Source of the DNA: Lachnospiraceae bacterium
GTDB lineage: Bacteria; Bacillota; Clostridia; Lachnospirales; Lachnospiraceae
Reading direction: 5' to 3'
Length of the DNA: 64,000 bases
Assembly (NCBI GenBank): GCA_009777715.1
Contig: WRLH01000010.1
Coordinates: 23,920 to 87,919 of the forward strand
Under the pieces are notes generated by a model. It worked only from the letters and a program-made list of their open reading frames with translations, was not told the origin of the DNA and ran no database searches. The stretch's first letter is position 1. Each line of letters starts with the position of its first letter. Position numbers and translations under genes: made by a program. Shown piece by piece: positions 8,771 through 16,165 of the stretch.

Positions 8771-9229
8771 TTATGCCCTTTCATCTCCCCAAACATCAAG
8801 AATCTGCTTTATCCGTACTAACGCATGATAAAATATCCCTTCGGAAACCGCATCGGTCCATAATTTCCCTTTTGCCATTCCCCCAATAACGTACTTAGAA
8901 ATAATGCCAACAATGACATCAACATCTTTTAGGTCGCATTTTTCGATCCGGGCTAACTCATCGGCACAGCTCGTAAGCCCATATTTGCTATATATATAAG
9001 GATAATTACGATTCATGAATCCGGTGCTGTTAATTGACTTTACAAAATTAAGGAGCGTCGAATCATATACCGGAACGGAAATTGTCTGGCTTGTGTTATC
9101 GCCGTCATAAAGTTTCGCCTGATTTTTGCCGATCCGCTCTTCAAACCAAGGAATATAACGGAAATAAGGCTCTAGCCATTGCCTGTAATCAGCTATTAAT
9201 TGCAAACGATGTTCTTTATCGTTTTCCAT
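8771..9229 (-). CDS. Small conserved-looking protein of unknown function
   Basis: This 152-aa soluble protein is rich in aromatic and charged residues (YRQWLEPYFRYIPWFEER; GGMAKGKLWTDAVSEGIFYHAL). It has no signal peptide, membrane segment or metal motif. The helical C-terminal part resembles small helical DUF families of Clostridia (DUF6508 came to mind, unverified). The ATG at 9229 is preferred over an upstream TTG because AGAGG lies seven bases before it. It is the first gene of a two-gene unit with the TetR regulator, so it may be the regulator's partner or target. Confidence 0.7.
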   Translation of the reverse strand: MENDKEHRLQLIADYRQWLEPYFRYIPWFEERIGKNQAKLYDGDNTSQTISVPVYDSTLLNFVKSINSTGFMNRNYPYIYSKYGLTSCADELARIEKCDLKDVDVIVGIISKYVIGGMAKGKLWTDAVSEGIFYHALVRIKQILDVWGDERA

Positions 9230-9311
9230 ACTATATCCTCTCAATATTTTGATTCGTAATGCCTTTAAGATTTGCCTAAACCTATCTTACCACAAAATTT
9301 GGATTTGTACA

Positions 9312-11009
9312 CTAGTTTTCTTGCTCCAAAATAACGATACTGTAAGCCGGGAGGCAAAGATTATCAAAGTCAAGCAAAACCGGGCTTTCGTTCGTCAGTA
9401 AAACGGCGGCGATATTTATGTCGCCAATTAACGCCGTTTTAATTTCGATTTCATCAGGGGACAAATTGGCCAAAATAACGATGTGGCTTTCACCATCGGT
9501 TTTGGTAAAAGCTAATAAAGAATCCGTGCCAATTTCGTCAAGATTCTTAATATTACCCTGGATTACCGCGGGAAAGGCATTCCGGATTTTGAGGGCGTTT
9601 TTGCTAAAATTGTAGATGGAATAAGGGTCATCTTTTTGCGTTTCGTAACTTTCATACCTAAACTTCACATTATCTTTGTCAAGCGGGCCCCGGCACATTC
9701 CCGGCGCGTTTTCGTCTTCGCTCCAGTACATCGCAAGCCGCTTATTTTCATCAATTCCCGAACCATTCATTCCCAGCTCATCGCCATAATAAGTGAAAGT
9801 ATTGCCGCTCATTAAAAGATTGAGGGCAAGAGCCATTTTGGTCTGCGCAAGGGCAAATTCACCGTTATAATATCCGGCCGAGCGGCCCAAATCGTGGTTG
9901 GTATAAAACGGCGCATCGATAAAATCAGGATTGTAAGAGCTAAGCAGCTCGTTATGGCTTATGATTGCCGCAGGGAAATTGGAAGCCGCAATTCTACCTC
10001 TGACTGTTTCGGCAATTGTCCCATTGTGGTTGGCAAAAGCAAAATTAAAAATGCTGTCGATTCCGCTTCTTAGGTAAGGCGCGTAAGTGATTGCGTTATC
10101 CCATACCTCGGCCACCAGATAAGCGTCCGGATTTTTATCTTTAACCATTTGGTTAAACCAAGTAAGCACTTCGATATTTTTTTCCAGCGCCCCGGTGAAA
10201 AATTCCTTGACCGCATCCAAACGGAAGCCAGCTACCCCTTTTTGCAGCCAAAAGGCCGCAATATTCTCAATTTCAACCCGCAAGTCAAGATTATCCAAAT
10301 TCAAATCCGGCATTTCACTCCAAAAATGGCCTTCGTAATACCAATCCTCCGTCCCTGCCACTTGGTAATGGTTGCTTTTTCTTTCCTGCGTAAAATGGTA
10401 AAAACCAAATTCCGGGCATTCAAGGATATCCGGCTCTTTTCCGTCAAGCCCGGCCAGATATTCCGTTGCCTTAAGAAACCAAGGGTGCTGTGAGGAGCTA
10501 TGGTTTAGCACCAAATCAATAATTACCCTGATTCCGCGTTCATCGCAAGCTTCAATAAAATTCTCAAAATCGGCCATCGTCCCATACTCTGGGTCAATGC
10601 CATAATAATCGGTAACGTCATATTTGTGGTATGTCGGCGAGGGTTTGATTGGCATTAGCCAGATTCCGTCAAAACCTAAATCGCTGATATAATCAAGCTG
10701 TGAAGTTAGGCCGTTAAAATCGCCGATCCCGTCACCATCGCTATCATAAAATGAATAAACAAAAACTTCATACATCGTGCCGTAACCGGGGCGGATATCC
10801 GTGGTTTTGGTGAGGTTTTCATTGATGGCCATTGTAAAACTTTGGGCGGAGGTTTCGGTTTCAGCTTCCGCTTCGGCTGCATTGGGCATTCCGGGCATTC
10901 CGGTTTCATTGACTGGTTCGGTCAATGAACTGCACGCTGCGAAAAGCAGCATTAATGAAATAAGAAGCGAGGGTAAAATAGTAATTTTTATTTTTTTTAT
11001 TTTTTTCAT
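9312..11009 (-). CDS. Secreted GH13 alpha-amylase family lipoprotein
   Basis: This 565-aa protein has a lipoprotein signal with lipobox LFAAC (Cys26). A GH13 TIM barrel follows: region I DLVLNHSSSQHPWF (165-178), nucleophile Asp265 in GFRLDAVKEF, acid/base Glu301 in AEVWDN, and transition-state Asp373 in TNHDLGRS. A beta-sandwich C-terminal domain ends the protein. It should hydrolyse alpha-1,4-glucans or maltodextrins outside the membrane, anchored to it by lipid. No sugar transporter adjoins it. The upstream region carries a promoter whose -35 overlaps one of three copies of a 19-bp repeat, so it is probably repressed or activated by a specific regulator. Start supported by CAGGAG eight bases upstream. 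Confidence 0.93.
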   Translation of the reverse strand: MKKIKKIKITILPSLLISLMLLFAACSSLTEPVNETGMPGMPNAAEAEAETETSAQSFTMAINENLTKTTDIRPGYGTMYEVFVYSFYDSDGDGIGDFNGLTSQLDYISDLGFDGIWLMPIKPSPTYHKYDVTDYYGIDPEYGTMADFENFIEACDERGIRVIIDLVLNHSSSQHPWFLKATEYLAGLDGKEPDILECPEFGFYHFTQERKSNHYQVAGTEDWYYEGHFWSEMPDLNLDNLDLRVEIENIAAFWLQKGVAGFRLDAVKEFFTGALEKNIEVLTWFNQMVKDKNPDAYLVAEVWDNAITYAPYLRSGIDSIFNFAFANHNGTIAETVRGRIAASNFPAAIISHNELLSSYNPDFIDAPFYTNHDLGRSAGYYNGEFALAQTKMALALNLLMSGNTFTYYGDELGMNGSGIDENKRLAMYWSEDENAPGMCRGPLDKDNVKFRYESYETQKDDPYSIYNFSKNALKIRNAFPAVIQGNIKNLDEIGTDSLLAFTKTDGESHIVILANLSPDEIEIKTALIGDINIAAVLLTNESPVLLDFDNLCLPAYSIVILEQEN

Positions 11010-11039
11010 GGTGTTCTCCTGTTTGTTCCGGATTAATTA

Positions 11040-11069
11040 TGTATACAGCAACTCTTGACCTGCGGTCAA
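11040..11069 (-). promoter_or_regulatory. Probable alpha-amylase promoter
   Basis: On the minus strand TTGACC (11064-11069), 18-bp spacer, TATACA (11040-11045), about 30 bp before the amylase ATG. The -35 box is inside the repeat copy at 11049-11067, so a protein bound to that repeat would directly affect initiation. Confidence 0.6.
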
Positions 11070-11184
11070 TCGTTGAATAATCCACACGCACGAGCCAATT
11101 AAATCATTTCAAGGGAAATTTAAAACAACTCTTGACCTGCGCTCAATTATGTGACGCTTGTACTGCAACTCTTGACCTGCGGTC
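11049..11184. promoter_or_regulatory. Three copies of a 19-bp operator-like repeat
   Basis: CAACTCTTGACCTGCGGTC occurs at 11049-11067, 11126-11144 (one base different) and 11166-11184, all in the same orientation. Each contains the partial palindrome GACC-TGC-GGTC, typical of a dimeric regulator site. The copies are 77 and 40 bp apart and lie upstream of the amylase gene only. A fragment of the dispersed promoter element (TTGGCTCGTGCGTGTGG on the minus strand, 11079-11098 area) is interleaved. Confidence 0.65.
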
Positions 11185-11230
11185 GCTTGCTTTTCGAACT
11201 AATTACGTTAGTAATTAGTTTTGGTTATTC

Positions 11231-11297
11231 ATTATACCATAATCCACACGCACGAGCCAAGTAAATCCATTCCAAAAGTCGATACGTCAGTATCGAC
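11231..11297 (-). promoter_or_regulatory. Palindrome-plus-promoter element, copy 1
   Basis: Reading on the minus strand: a 20-bp palindrome GTCGATAC-TGAC-GTATCGAC (11278-11297), about 18 bp, then TTGGCT (11255-11260), an 18-bp spacer and TATAAT (11231-11236). The same arrangement recurs at 37540-37605 and, degenerate, at 34962-35012. It points toward the amylase gene from 220 bp away. With the three repeats and the tRNA promoter it fills the 373-bp gap 11010-11382, which holds no gene that I can see. Confidence 0.65.
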
Positions 11298-11331
11298 ATT
11301 TGTACCATGCTAAAAAATAAATGTAAATGAG

Positions 11332-11360
11332 TTGACAGCAATAACTATGTCGGCTATAAT
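11332..11360 (+). promoter_or_regulatory. Perfect consensus promoter for tRNA-Trp
   Basis: TTGACA (11332-11337), exactly 17 bp, TATAAT (11355-11360), ending 22 bp before the mature tRNA. Full-consensus promoters are usual for stable RNA genes. Confidence 0.9.
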
Positions 11361-11382
11361 AAACTTCGGCAGTTGTTCACTT

Positions 11383-11453
11383 AGGGGATTGGTCAAGTGG
11401 CATGACAGAGGTCTCCAAAACCTTTAGTGGGGGTTCGATTCCCTCATCCCCTG
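11383..11453 (+). tRNA. tRNA-Trp (anticodon CCA)
   Basis: The acceptor strands AGGGGAT and ATCCCCT pair over seven bases. The anticodon loop reads CTCCAAA with anticodon CCA, the T arm is GGGGG-TTCGATT-CCCTC, and the discriminator base is G, as expected for bacterial tRNA-Trp. The 3' CCA is not encoded. The gene directly precedes the three-gene island at 11528-14378; tRNA genes are common insertion points for accessory DNA, but I see no duplicated tRNA 3' end on the far side. Confidence 0.96.
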
Positions 11454-11462
11454 TACGGCAGT

Positions 11463-11490
11463 CCCTTATCCGGATCTTTTTGGATAAGGG
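11463..11490 (+). terminator. Hairpin after tRNA-Trp
   Basis: CCCTTATCC and GGATAAGGG form a 9-bp stem around a 10-base loop that contains five T residues; only a broken T-rich run follows. It is probably the tRNA terminator, though imperfect as an intrinsic one. Confidence 0.6.
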
Positions 11491-11527
11491 CTTGATGATT
11501 TGTTTCTATCACTAAAGGCGGACGAAT

Positions 11528-12169
11528 ATGATTACCCAAGAGGAAAAGCAACTTCGAATTGAACGGCTGCGGAAGAATATTGATGCCTTAATGATAATTA
11601 TTTCTCACTTAGAGCAAGAGGAACGGCAACGTTTATGCCTTTTTTTAATGATTACGATGAATTGTAGCATAACTTATGGCGTTGAAAATGCCTATACATT
11701 TACAGACACTTATGAAAGGCATGATATTGGCGACCGAAATTCTGTAGATATCAGCGAGGCTTTGGCCGAACTTAAAAAGCTAAATCAGCCGCCACAAACT
11801 GTTTCATCAGTCCATAGCCATCCCGACAGTATCTTACCATCGAATGACGACATGGAAATTTTTTTTAAGGAAATAATAAAAAATATGGCTGTCTGCGGTA
11901 ATATCGGCAAACTTTATTATATGCACAAAGGCAGTGATTTTCATCCATTGACTTCTGGTATCAAGCTTTTTGACATAGTTAATCCACTTATAACTCAAAT
12001 AATTGCTGCCTGCAACGGTGAAGACATTAGGCATATACCAATAGAGGTTTTATACGAGATTGCTCATGAGAAATCCGAAAAAATCTTTTTAGATATTTGC
12101 AAATTAATAAAAAACTATGATAAGGGATTTCTGTTTTATAGTGAAAGGAGCTTAAGTGAATCCATTTGA
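11528..12169 (+). CDS. JAMM/JAB-like (MPN-domain) putative metalloprotease
   Basis: This 213-aa protein carries VHSHPDSILPSNDDM (residues 95-109), matching the JAMM zinc motif H-x-H-x(n)-S-x2-D with His96, His98, Ser105 and Asp108. Here n is six where most family members have seven, so activity needs checking. A helical N-terminal stretch (residues 1-45) and a helical C-terminal part (about 150-213) flank the core. JAMM proteins cleave isopeptide or peptide bonds, often of ubiquitin-like tails; no ubiquitin-like, E1 or E2 gene is nearby. It is the first of three tightly packed plus-strand genes and its 3' end overlaps the next gene by 14 bp. Base composition is visibly AT-richer than the flanks, suggesting transfer. 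Confidence 0.72.
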   Translation: MITQEEKQLRIERLRKNIDALMIIISHLEQEERQRLCLFLMITMNCSITYGVENAYTFTDTYERHDIGDRNSVDISEALAELKKLNQPPQTVSSVHSHPDSILPSNDDMEIFFKEIIKNMAVCGNIGKLYYMHKGSDFHPLTSGIKLFDIVNPLITQIIAACNGEDIRHIPIEVLYEIAHEKSEKIFLDICKLIKNYDKGFLFYSERSLSESI

Positions 12170-12461
12170 CGATAATTTCATTAAAGAATTAATCGAAAGG
12201 CAAGAGTACATTGATGCTATTGCTACGAGAGAAAATAAAGATCCCTTAGCAATTATTGAAAGAGAGTATCAAGGTTTTTTAAGTGAGATTGAAACAAAGT
12301 TAAAAAATAATGCCACGAATTTAAAAAAAATGAGGATGGGCGAAAAAACTGGTAATATAAAGAATATTGACGTAGTTTATCAAAATAAAATAAGTTTTAA
12401 GAAACAAGGTGGCATACCTATTGCTTATCAAGAAAAATATATTAACAAAAAAGCTGGCTAA
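12156..12461 (+). CDS. 101-aa charged protein of unknown function, middle gene of the island
   Basis: The start is GTG at 12156, chosen because AAAGGAG lies five bases upstream, inside the end of the preceding gene. The protein is highly charged: an acidic N-terminal half predicted helical (FIKELIERQEYIDAIATREN; a later EIETKLKNNATNLKKMR stretch could coil) and a basic C-terminal tail ending NKKAG. No family is recognised. Its overlap with the JAMM-like gene and its place before the ATPase suggest an adaptor or a substrate of the protease (inference). Confidence 0.7.
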   Translation: MNPFDDNFIKELIERQEYIDAIATRENKDPLAIIEREYQGFLSEIETKLKNNATNLKKMRMGEKTGNIKNIDVVYQNKISFKKQGGIPIAYQEKYINKKAG

Positions 12462-12491
12462 ACCCGCCTGAAGATAAAAGGATCATTACCT

Positions 12492-14378
12492 ATGAAAACT
12501 GTTGCTTTTTATTCTTATAAGGGCGGAGTTGGCCGCACACTCGCCTTGTCATATACGGCAAAGTATTTGGCTGAATGCAATTTTACGGTCTGTATTCTTG
12601 ATCTTGACTTAGAAGCTCCTGGCGTCATATACAAATTTGAGGAAGATCCCAAACATCAATGTCTTGGTGTTTTGGACTATGTTCATACATACATAAATGA
12701 TAAGGCACCAAAATCAATATCCGCGTATTTCCATACTTATGAAATCCCTAATTCAAAGGGTTACATTCAGCTTATGAATGCCGGTAAAGATATGGATTTA
12801 TCATATTGGTTAAAACTAGCAACCATCGATTTTAATAATCTTTTTTTTGGGGATGATGATGAAGGTTTTGAGTTATTTCAATGTCTCCGCGACCAAATCG
12901 AAGAGCAACTAAAACCAGATTTCTTATTTATTGATTCGCGTTCCGGGATAACGGCGTTAAGTAAAATGTGCAGTTTGGCACTTGCTGATACAACTATCAT
13001 TTTATGTGCCAATAATACTGAAAATCGCTATGGTTCTAAGCTTATGTATGATCTTATATCTGCTTCCGATTTTAATGTAAAACATGGTAAAACCGAGGTG
13101 TTTTGTGCCTTGACCCGGATACCATTAACTGATGACAATACTCAAAAAAACGAAATGGTTCAAAAATTAATTAATGCTATCGGCGATCCCAATTTACAAC
13201 TTTCCAGTATTACTGTTATACATTCTGACAGTAGAATTGAAAATGATGAACAAGTAATTTTGCGGAAAAATAGTGAACCGGAAAATGAACATATCTTTGG
13301 CAGTTATTATGAACTAATCACAAAAATAGTTCCCCCACATATACTTGAAGCCAAGAGAAAAGCCGTCATAAGCAATCCCAATTATTCAGACTTCAAAGTC
13401 GATATCAGCGAGGATATAGCTGATATGCTTGATTCTTTACGCGGCAAGCAGTCTCGGCAAGAATTTATAAATGAAACAATGAAAATAGAAGCAAACTCAA
13501 GTGAGCATTTGCTTAAGCTTGCTATTTGCCAGCGGTTCAATAATAGCAAATTTGAAGCCCTTGTGAGTTTGTGTCATGCTATTTCGCTTGGATTTACCGA
13601 TGATTCCTTAAAAGCAAAAGCATTCAGGCTGCGAGGGATGATGTTTTTATATGATTTTAACAATTATGTTGATGCTTTAAATGATTACATGATCGCTTAC
13701 GAAATTGATGACTCCCAATCAGAACTTTTATATTATGATATCTTTTTATCCTATTATTTCATGGACGATTCCGAAAAAGCATTATTCTATCTAAATAAGT
13801 ATATGAATAGTGATGAATGCCATATTAATCCCAGTTCATTATTTTACCGCGGTAATCTATTTGATGACTTAGGAAATAAGGAAATGGCGATGACTGACTA
13901 TAATAAAGCGATTGAGCTTGAACCTGATTATGCCAAGGCATATAATAACCGCGGTAATATATATTACTATTTAGAAAATAAGGAAATGGCGATGGCTGAC
14001 TATAATAAAGCAATTGAGCTTGAACCTGATGATGCCGAGGTATATTATAACCGCGCTATTCTATTTAATGACTTAGGAAATAAGGAAATGGCGATGGCTG
14101 ACTATAATAAAGTAATTGAGCTTGACCCTAATGCGGCCAAGGCATATAATAACCGCGCTATTCTATTTAAAGGCTTAGGAAATAAGGAAATGGCGATGGC
14201 TGACTATAATAAAGCAATTGAGTTTGACCCTGATAATGCCAAGGCATATAATAACCGCGCTATTCTATTTAATGAATTAGGAAATAAGGAAATGGCGATG
14301 GCTGACTATAATAAAGCAATTGAGCTTGACCCTGATTTAGCAAGCTCGAATCAAGAGAACTCCACTTCAAGTACGTAG
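12492..14378 (+). CDS. KGGVGR-variant ParA/MinD-like ATPase with C-terminal TPR array
   Basis: The 628-aa protein begins with a SIMIBI-class P-loop, YSYKGGVGRT (residues 7-16). The signature Lys10 is kept, but the usual GKT lysine is Arg15. A Walker A'-like DLDLEAPG follows (about 39-46), and then FLFIDSRSG (about 150) in the Walker B/switch position. The C-terminal half holds TPRs; the last five 34-aa repeats (about residues 452-618) share the core NKEMAMADYNKAIELDPD. Such 'KGGVGR-motif variant' ATPases recur in accessory multi-gene cassettes with proteases or effectors. Here it is the third gene after a JAMM-like protein and a small charged protein, 30 bp downstream. It could be an NTP-dependent sensor or switch that gates the protease. 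Function is inferred, fold is clear. Confidence 0.85.
   Translation: MKTVAFYSYKGGVGRTLALSYTAKYLAECNFTVCILDLDLEAPGVIYKFEEDPKHQCLGVLDYVHTYINDKAPKSISAYFHTYEIPNSKGYIQLMNAGKDMDLSYWLKLATIDFNNLFFGDDDEGFELFQCLRDQIEEQLKPDFLFIDSRSGITALSKMCSLALADTTIILCANNTENRYGSKLMYDLISASDFNVKHGKTEVFCALTRIPLTDDNTQKNEMVQKLINAIGDPNLQLSSITVIHSDSRIENDEQVILRKNSEPENEHIFGSYYELITKIVPPHILEAKRKAVISNPNYSDFKVDISEDIADMLDSLRGKQSRQEFINETMKIEANSSEHLLKLAICQRFNNSKFEALVSLCHAISLGFTDDSLKAKAFRLRGMMFLYDFNNYVDALNDYMIAYEIDDSQSELLYYDIFLSYYFMDDSEKALFYLNKYMNSDECHINPSSLFYRGNLFDDLGNKEMAMTDYNKAIELEPDYAKAYNNRGNIYYYLENKEMAMADYNKAIELEPDDAEVYYNRAILFNDLGNKEMAMADYNKVIELDPNAAKAYNNRAILFKGLGNKEMAMADYNKAIEFDPDNAKAYNNRAILFNELGNKEMAMADYNKAIELDPDLASSNQENSTSST
13871..14340 (+). 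repeat. 102-bp tandem repeats coding TPR units (5 copies)
   Basis: The segment (a)ggaaataaggaaatggcgatg recurs at 13871, 13973, 14075, 14177 and 14279, exactly 102 bp apart (34 codons). Copies are nearly identical in DNA, including synonymous positions, which indicates recent duplication or gene conversion. Confidence 0.95.
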
Positions 14379-14391
14379 AAATATACACCGC

Positions 14392-14421
14392 AGAAAAACC
14401 TTACTGTTGAGAGGTTTTTCT
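14392..14421 (+). terminator. Terminator hairpin after the three-gene island
   Basis: AGAAAAACCT and AGGTTTTTCT form a 10-bp stem with a 10-base loop, 14 bp after the ATPase stop. The T tract lies in the descending arm. It separates the island from the ABC transporter genes. Confidence 0.7.
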
Positions 14422-14441
14422 TAGAAACAAAAGAGGTATCT

Positions 14442-15365
14442 ATGAATGCTGTTAATGCAGAAAATTTAGTAAAAATTTACCCCAGCGGTAAAAAGGCGGT
14501 CAGCGATATCAGCTTTACCTTAAAGCAAGGTGAGGTTTTTGGGTTCCTGGGCCCTAACGGGGCAGGAAAAACGACCGTTGTAAAACTTTTAAATGGCATT
14601 CTTAAAGCTTCAAGCGGAGAATGCCGGGTTTTTGGTGTTGACCCCGCCGAAAACCCTGTTGACGTGCATAAGGTTTCGGGCGTTGTGACCGAACACGCGC
14701 AAATGTATGGCAATATGACAGGTTTGCAAAACCTTGTTTTTTACGGCCAAACGTTTGGGCTTACTCCCACGGAAAGCCGCCGCCGCGCTGTGGATTTACT
14801 TTCCAAATTGGAGCTTGCTGACGCAAAAGACCGCAATCTGGAAGCCTATTCTACTGGCATGAGGCAGCGGCTTTCATTAGCAAGGGCAATGATTCACCGC
14901 CCGAAGATTCTTTTTTTAGATGAGCCGACCTCCGGCCTTGACCCTGAAAGCGTTGCGAATGTAAACAGCATGATTAAAAACCTTGCCCAAGAAGATGGCA
15001 CAACTGTCTTTTTATGTACGCACCAATTGCGTTACGCGCAGGAAATTTGCACTTACTATGGCCTGATTTCCAATGGGGTCATGCTGGCTTTAGGAGATCT
15101 TGAAAGCCTCCGCGAAATGGTCTTTCCTGGCCTTAACGTAAGCATAACCGCTGATTATATGCCAAATGAGATCTGTGCAACCAAAACCGGGGCAAGGGAT
15201 TACGAAGTAAAGGTAAATTCTGAAGCAGAAATCCCGCATATCATCAACCGCATTGTGAAAGAGGGCGGGAATATTTATAATGTAACCGCCTGTCGGCTTT
15301 CATTGGAAGAAATTTATTTTGCCCTGTTTGAAAAAAGCAGGGGAAAGGGGCATAATGATGTTTAA
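14442..15365 (+). CDS. ABC transporter ATP-binding protein
   Basis: This 307-aa ATPase has Walker A GPNGAGKTT (about residues 37-45), the signature YSTGMRQRLSLARA, Walker B ILFLDEPTSGLDP and the switch His in CTHQ. The arrangement, with a C-terminal extension after residue 220, matches exporter ATPases of the NatA/CcmA/bacitracin-export kind. It pairs with the permease that overlaps its 3' end. Substrate is unknown. AGAGG lies six bases before the start. Confidence 0.95.
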   Translation: MNAVNAENLVKIYPSGKKAVSDISFTLKQGEVFGFLGPNGAGKTTVVKLLNGILKASSGECRVFGVDPAENPVDVHKVSGVVTEHAQMYGNMTGLQNLVFYGQTFGLTPTESRRRAVDLLSKLELADAKDRNLEAYSTGMRQRLSLARAMIHRPKILFLDEPTSGLDPESVANVNSMIKNLAQEDGTTVFLCTHQLRYAQEICTYYGLISNGVMLALGDLESLREMVFPGLNVSITADYMPNEICATKTGARDYEVKVNSEAEIPHIINRIVKEGGNIYNVTACRLSLEEIYFALFEKSRGKGHNDV

Positions 15366-16158
15366 CAAAGGCCAAATAACCATTATCAAAAAAGATATTC
15401 GCAGCATTACGGCAAACAAGAATTTATTCTGGGTAATGCTAATTGTCCCGCTGTTTATGGCGGTAGTCATTCCGGCGGTTTTCGTGCTGATAATAGGATT
15501 AGCACCGGAAGATTCCGCTGATTTTCAAGAGCTTTTAGCTCTGCTTCAAAGCGTTGATATTAATGAGCCTGGCTTTAACCTGCGTGAAGCCTTGCTTTCC
15601 TTGGTACTTAATGAGTTCATCTTGATTTTCTTTTTAATGATTCCGGTGATGGCGGCAACTATTACGGCGGCAAGTTCGTTTGTCGGCGAAAAAGAAAAAC
15701 GGACGCTCGAAACTCTTTTATACTGCCCTTTGACCCTGGGGCAAACCTTTAACGCCAAGATTGCTGCTTCTTTTCTCTTAAGCCAATTCATCTCATTATT
15801 ATCTTTTTTTGTGATGACGGTTGTTGTCCAGCTGATAATCTGGCTGACGATGGGAACCTTATTGCTTCCCGGCCTTAGCTGGCTTGTCTTGATGGCCCTC
15901 ATTTCACCAGCTCTTTCATTGATTGCCATTTCCATGATTGTAAGGGGTTCGGCTAAAGCAAAGTCAGTCGAAGAATCCTACCAGAAAAGCGTCTTTTTGG
16001 TTTTGCCGCTTTTTGTCCTGCTTGGCGGACAGTTTACCGGAACAGTGTCGCTTGGGATCGGGTTTTTGATTGGGCTGGGGATTGCTTGTGCTATTATTGG
16101 GGTGGTTATGCTGCGCCGCTCATCGGCAAACTTCCATTATGAGCGGTTGTTATTGTGA
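15355..16158 (+). CDS. ABC-2 type transporter permease
   Basis: About 267 aa with six hydrophobic segments. An N-terminal cytoplasmic stretch (MMFNKGQITIIKKDIRS) precedes the first membrane span (VMLIVPLFMAVVIPAVFVLI), and the FVGEKEKRTLETLLYCPL motif typical of ABC-2/NatB permeases follows a later span. The start is set at the double ATG 15355/15358, because AAAGGGG lies just upstream within the ATPase gene; a start at 15319 would lack such a site. The two genes overlap by 11 bp. It probably exports a peptide, ion or small molecule (inference). It ends only 7 bp from the convergent radA stop. Confidence 0.92.
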   Translation: MMFNKGQITIIKKDIRSITANKNLFWVMLIVPLFMAVVIPAVFVLIIGLAPEDSADFQELLALLQSVDINEPGFNLREALLSLVLNEFILIFFLMIPVMAATITAASSFVGEKEKRTLETLLYCPLTLGQTFNAKIAASFLLSQFISLLSFFVMTVVVQLIIWLTMGTLLLPGLSWLVLMALISPALSLIAISMIVRGSAKAKSVEESYQKSVFLVLPLFVLLGGQFTGTVSLGIGFLIGLGIACAIIGVVMLRRSSANFHYERLLL

Positions 16159-16165
16159 TTGCAGG

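Noticed and set aside
11463..11490. Riboswitch or leader RNA for the JAMM-like gene
   Set aside because: Only a single hairpin after the tRNA is seen; it is better explained as the tRNA terminator.
14379..14441. Direct repeat of the tRNA-Trp 3' end (att site) closing the island
   Set aside because: No copy of the T-arm/acceptor sequence is present and no integrase gene is in the island, so tRNA-targeted integration is not shown.
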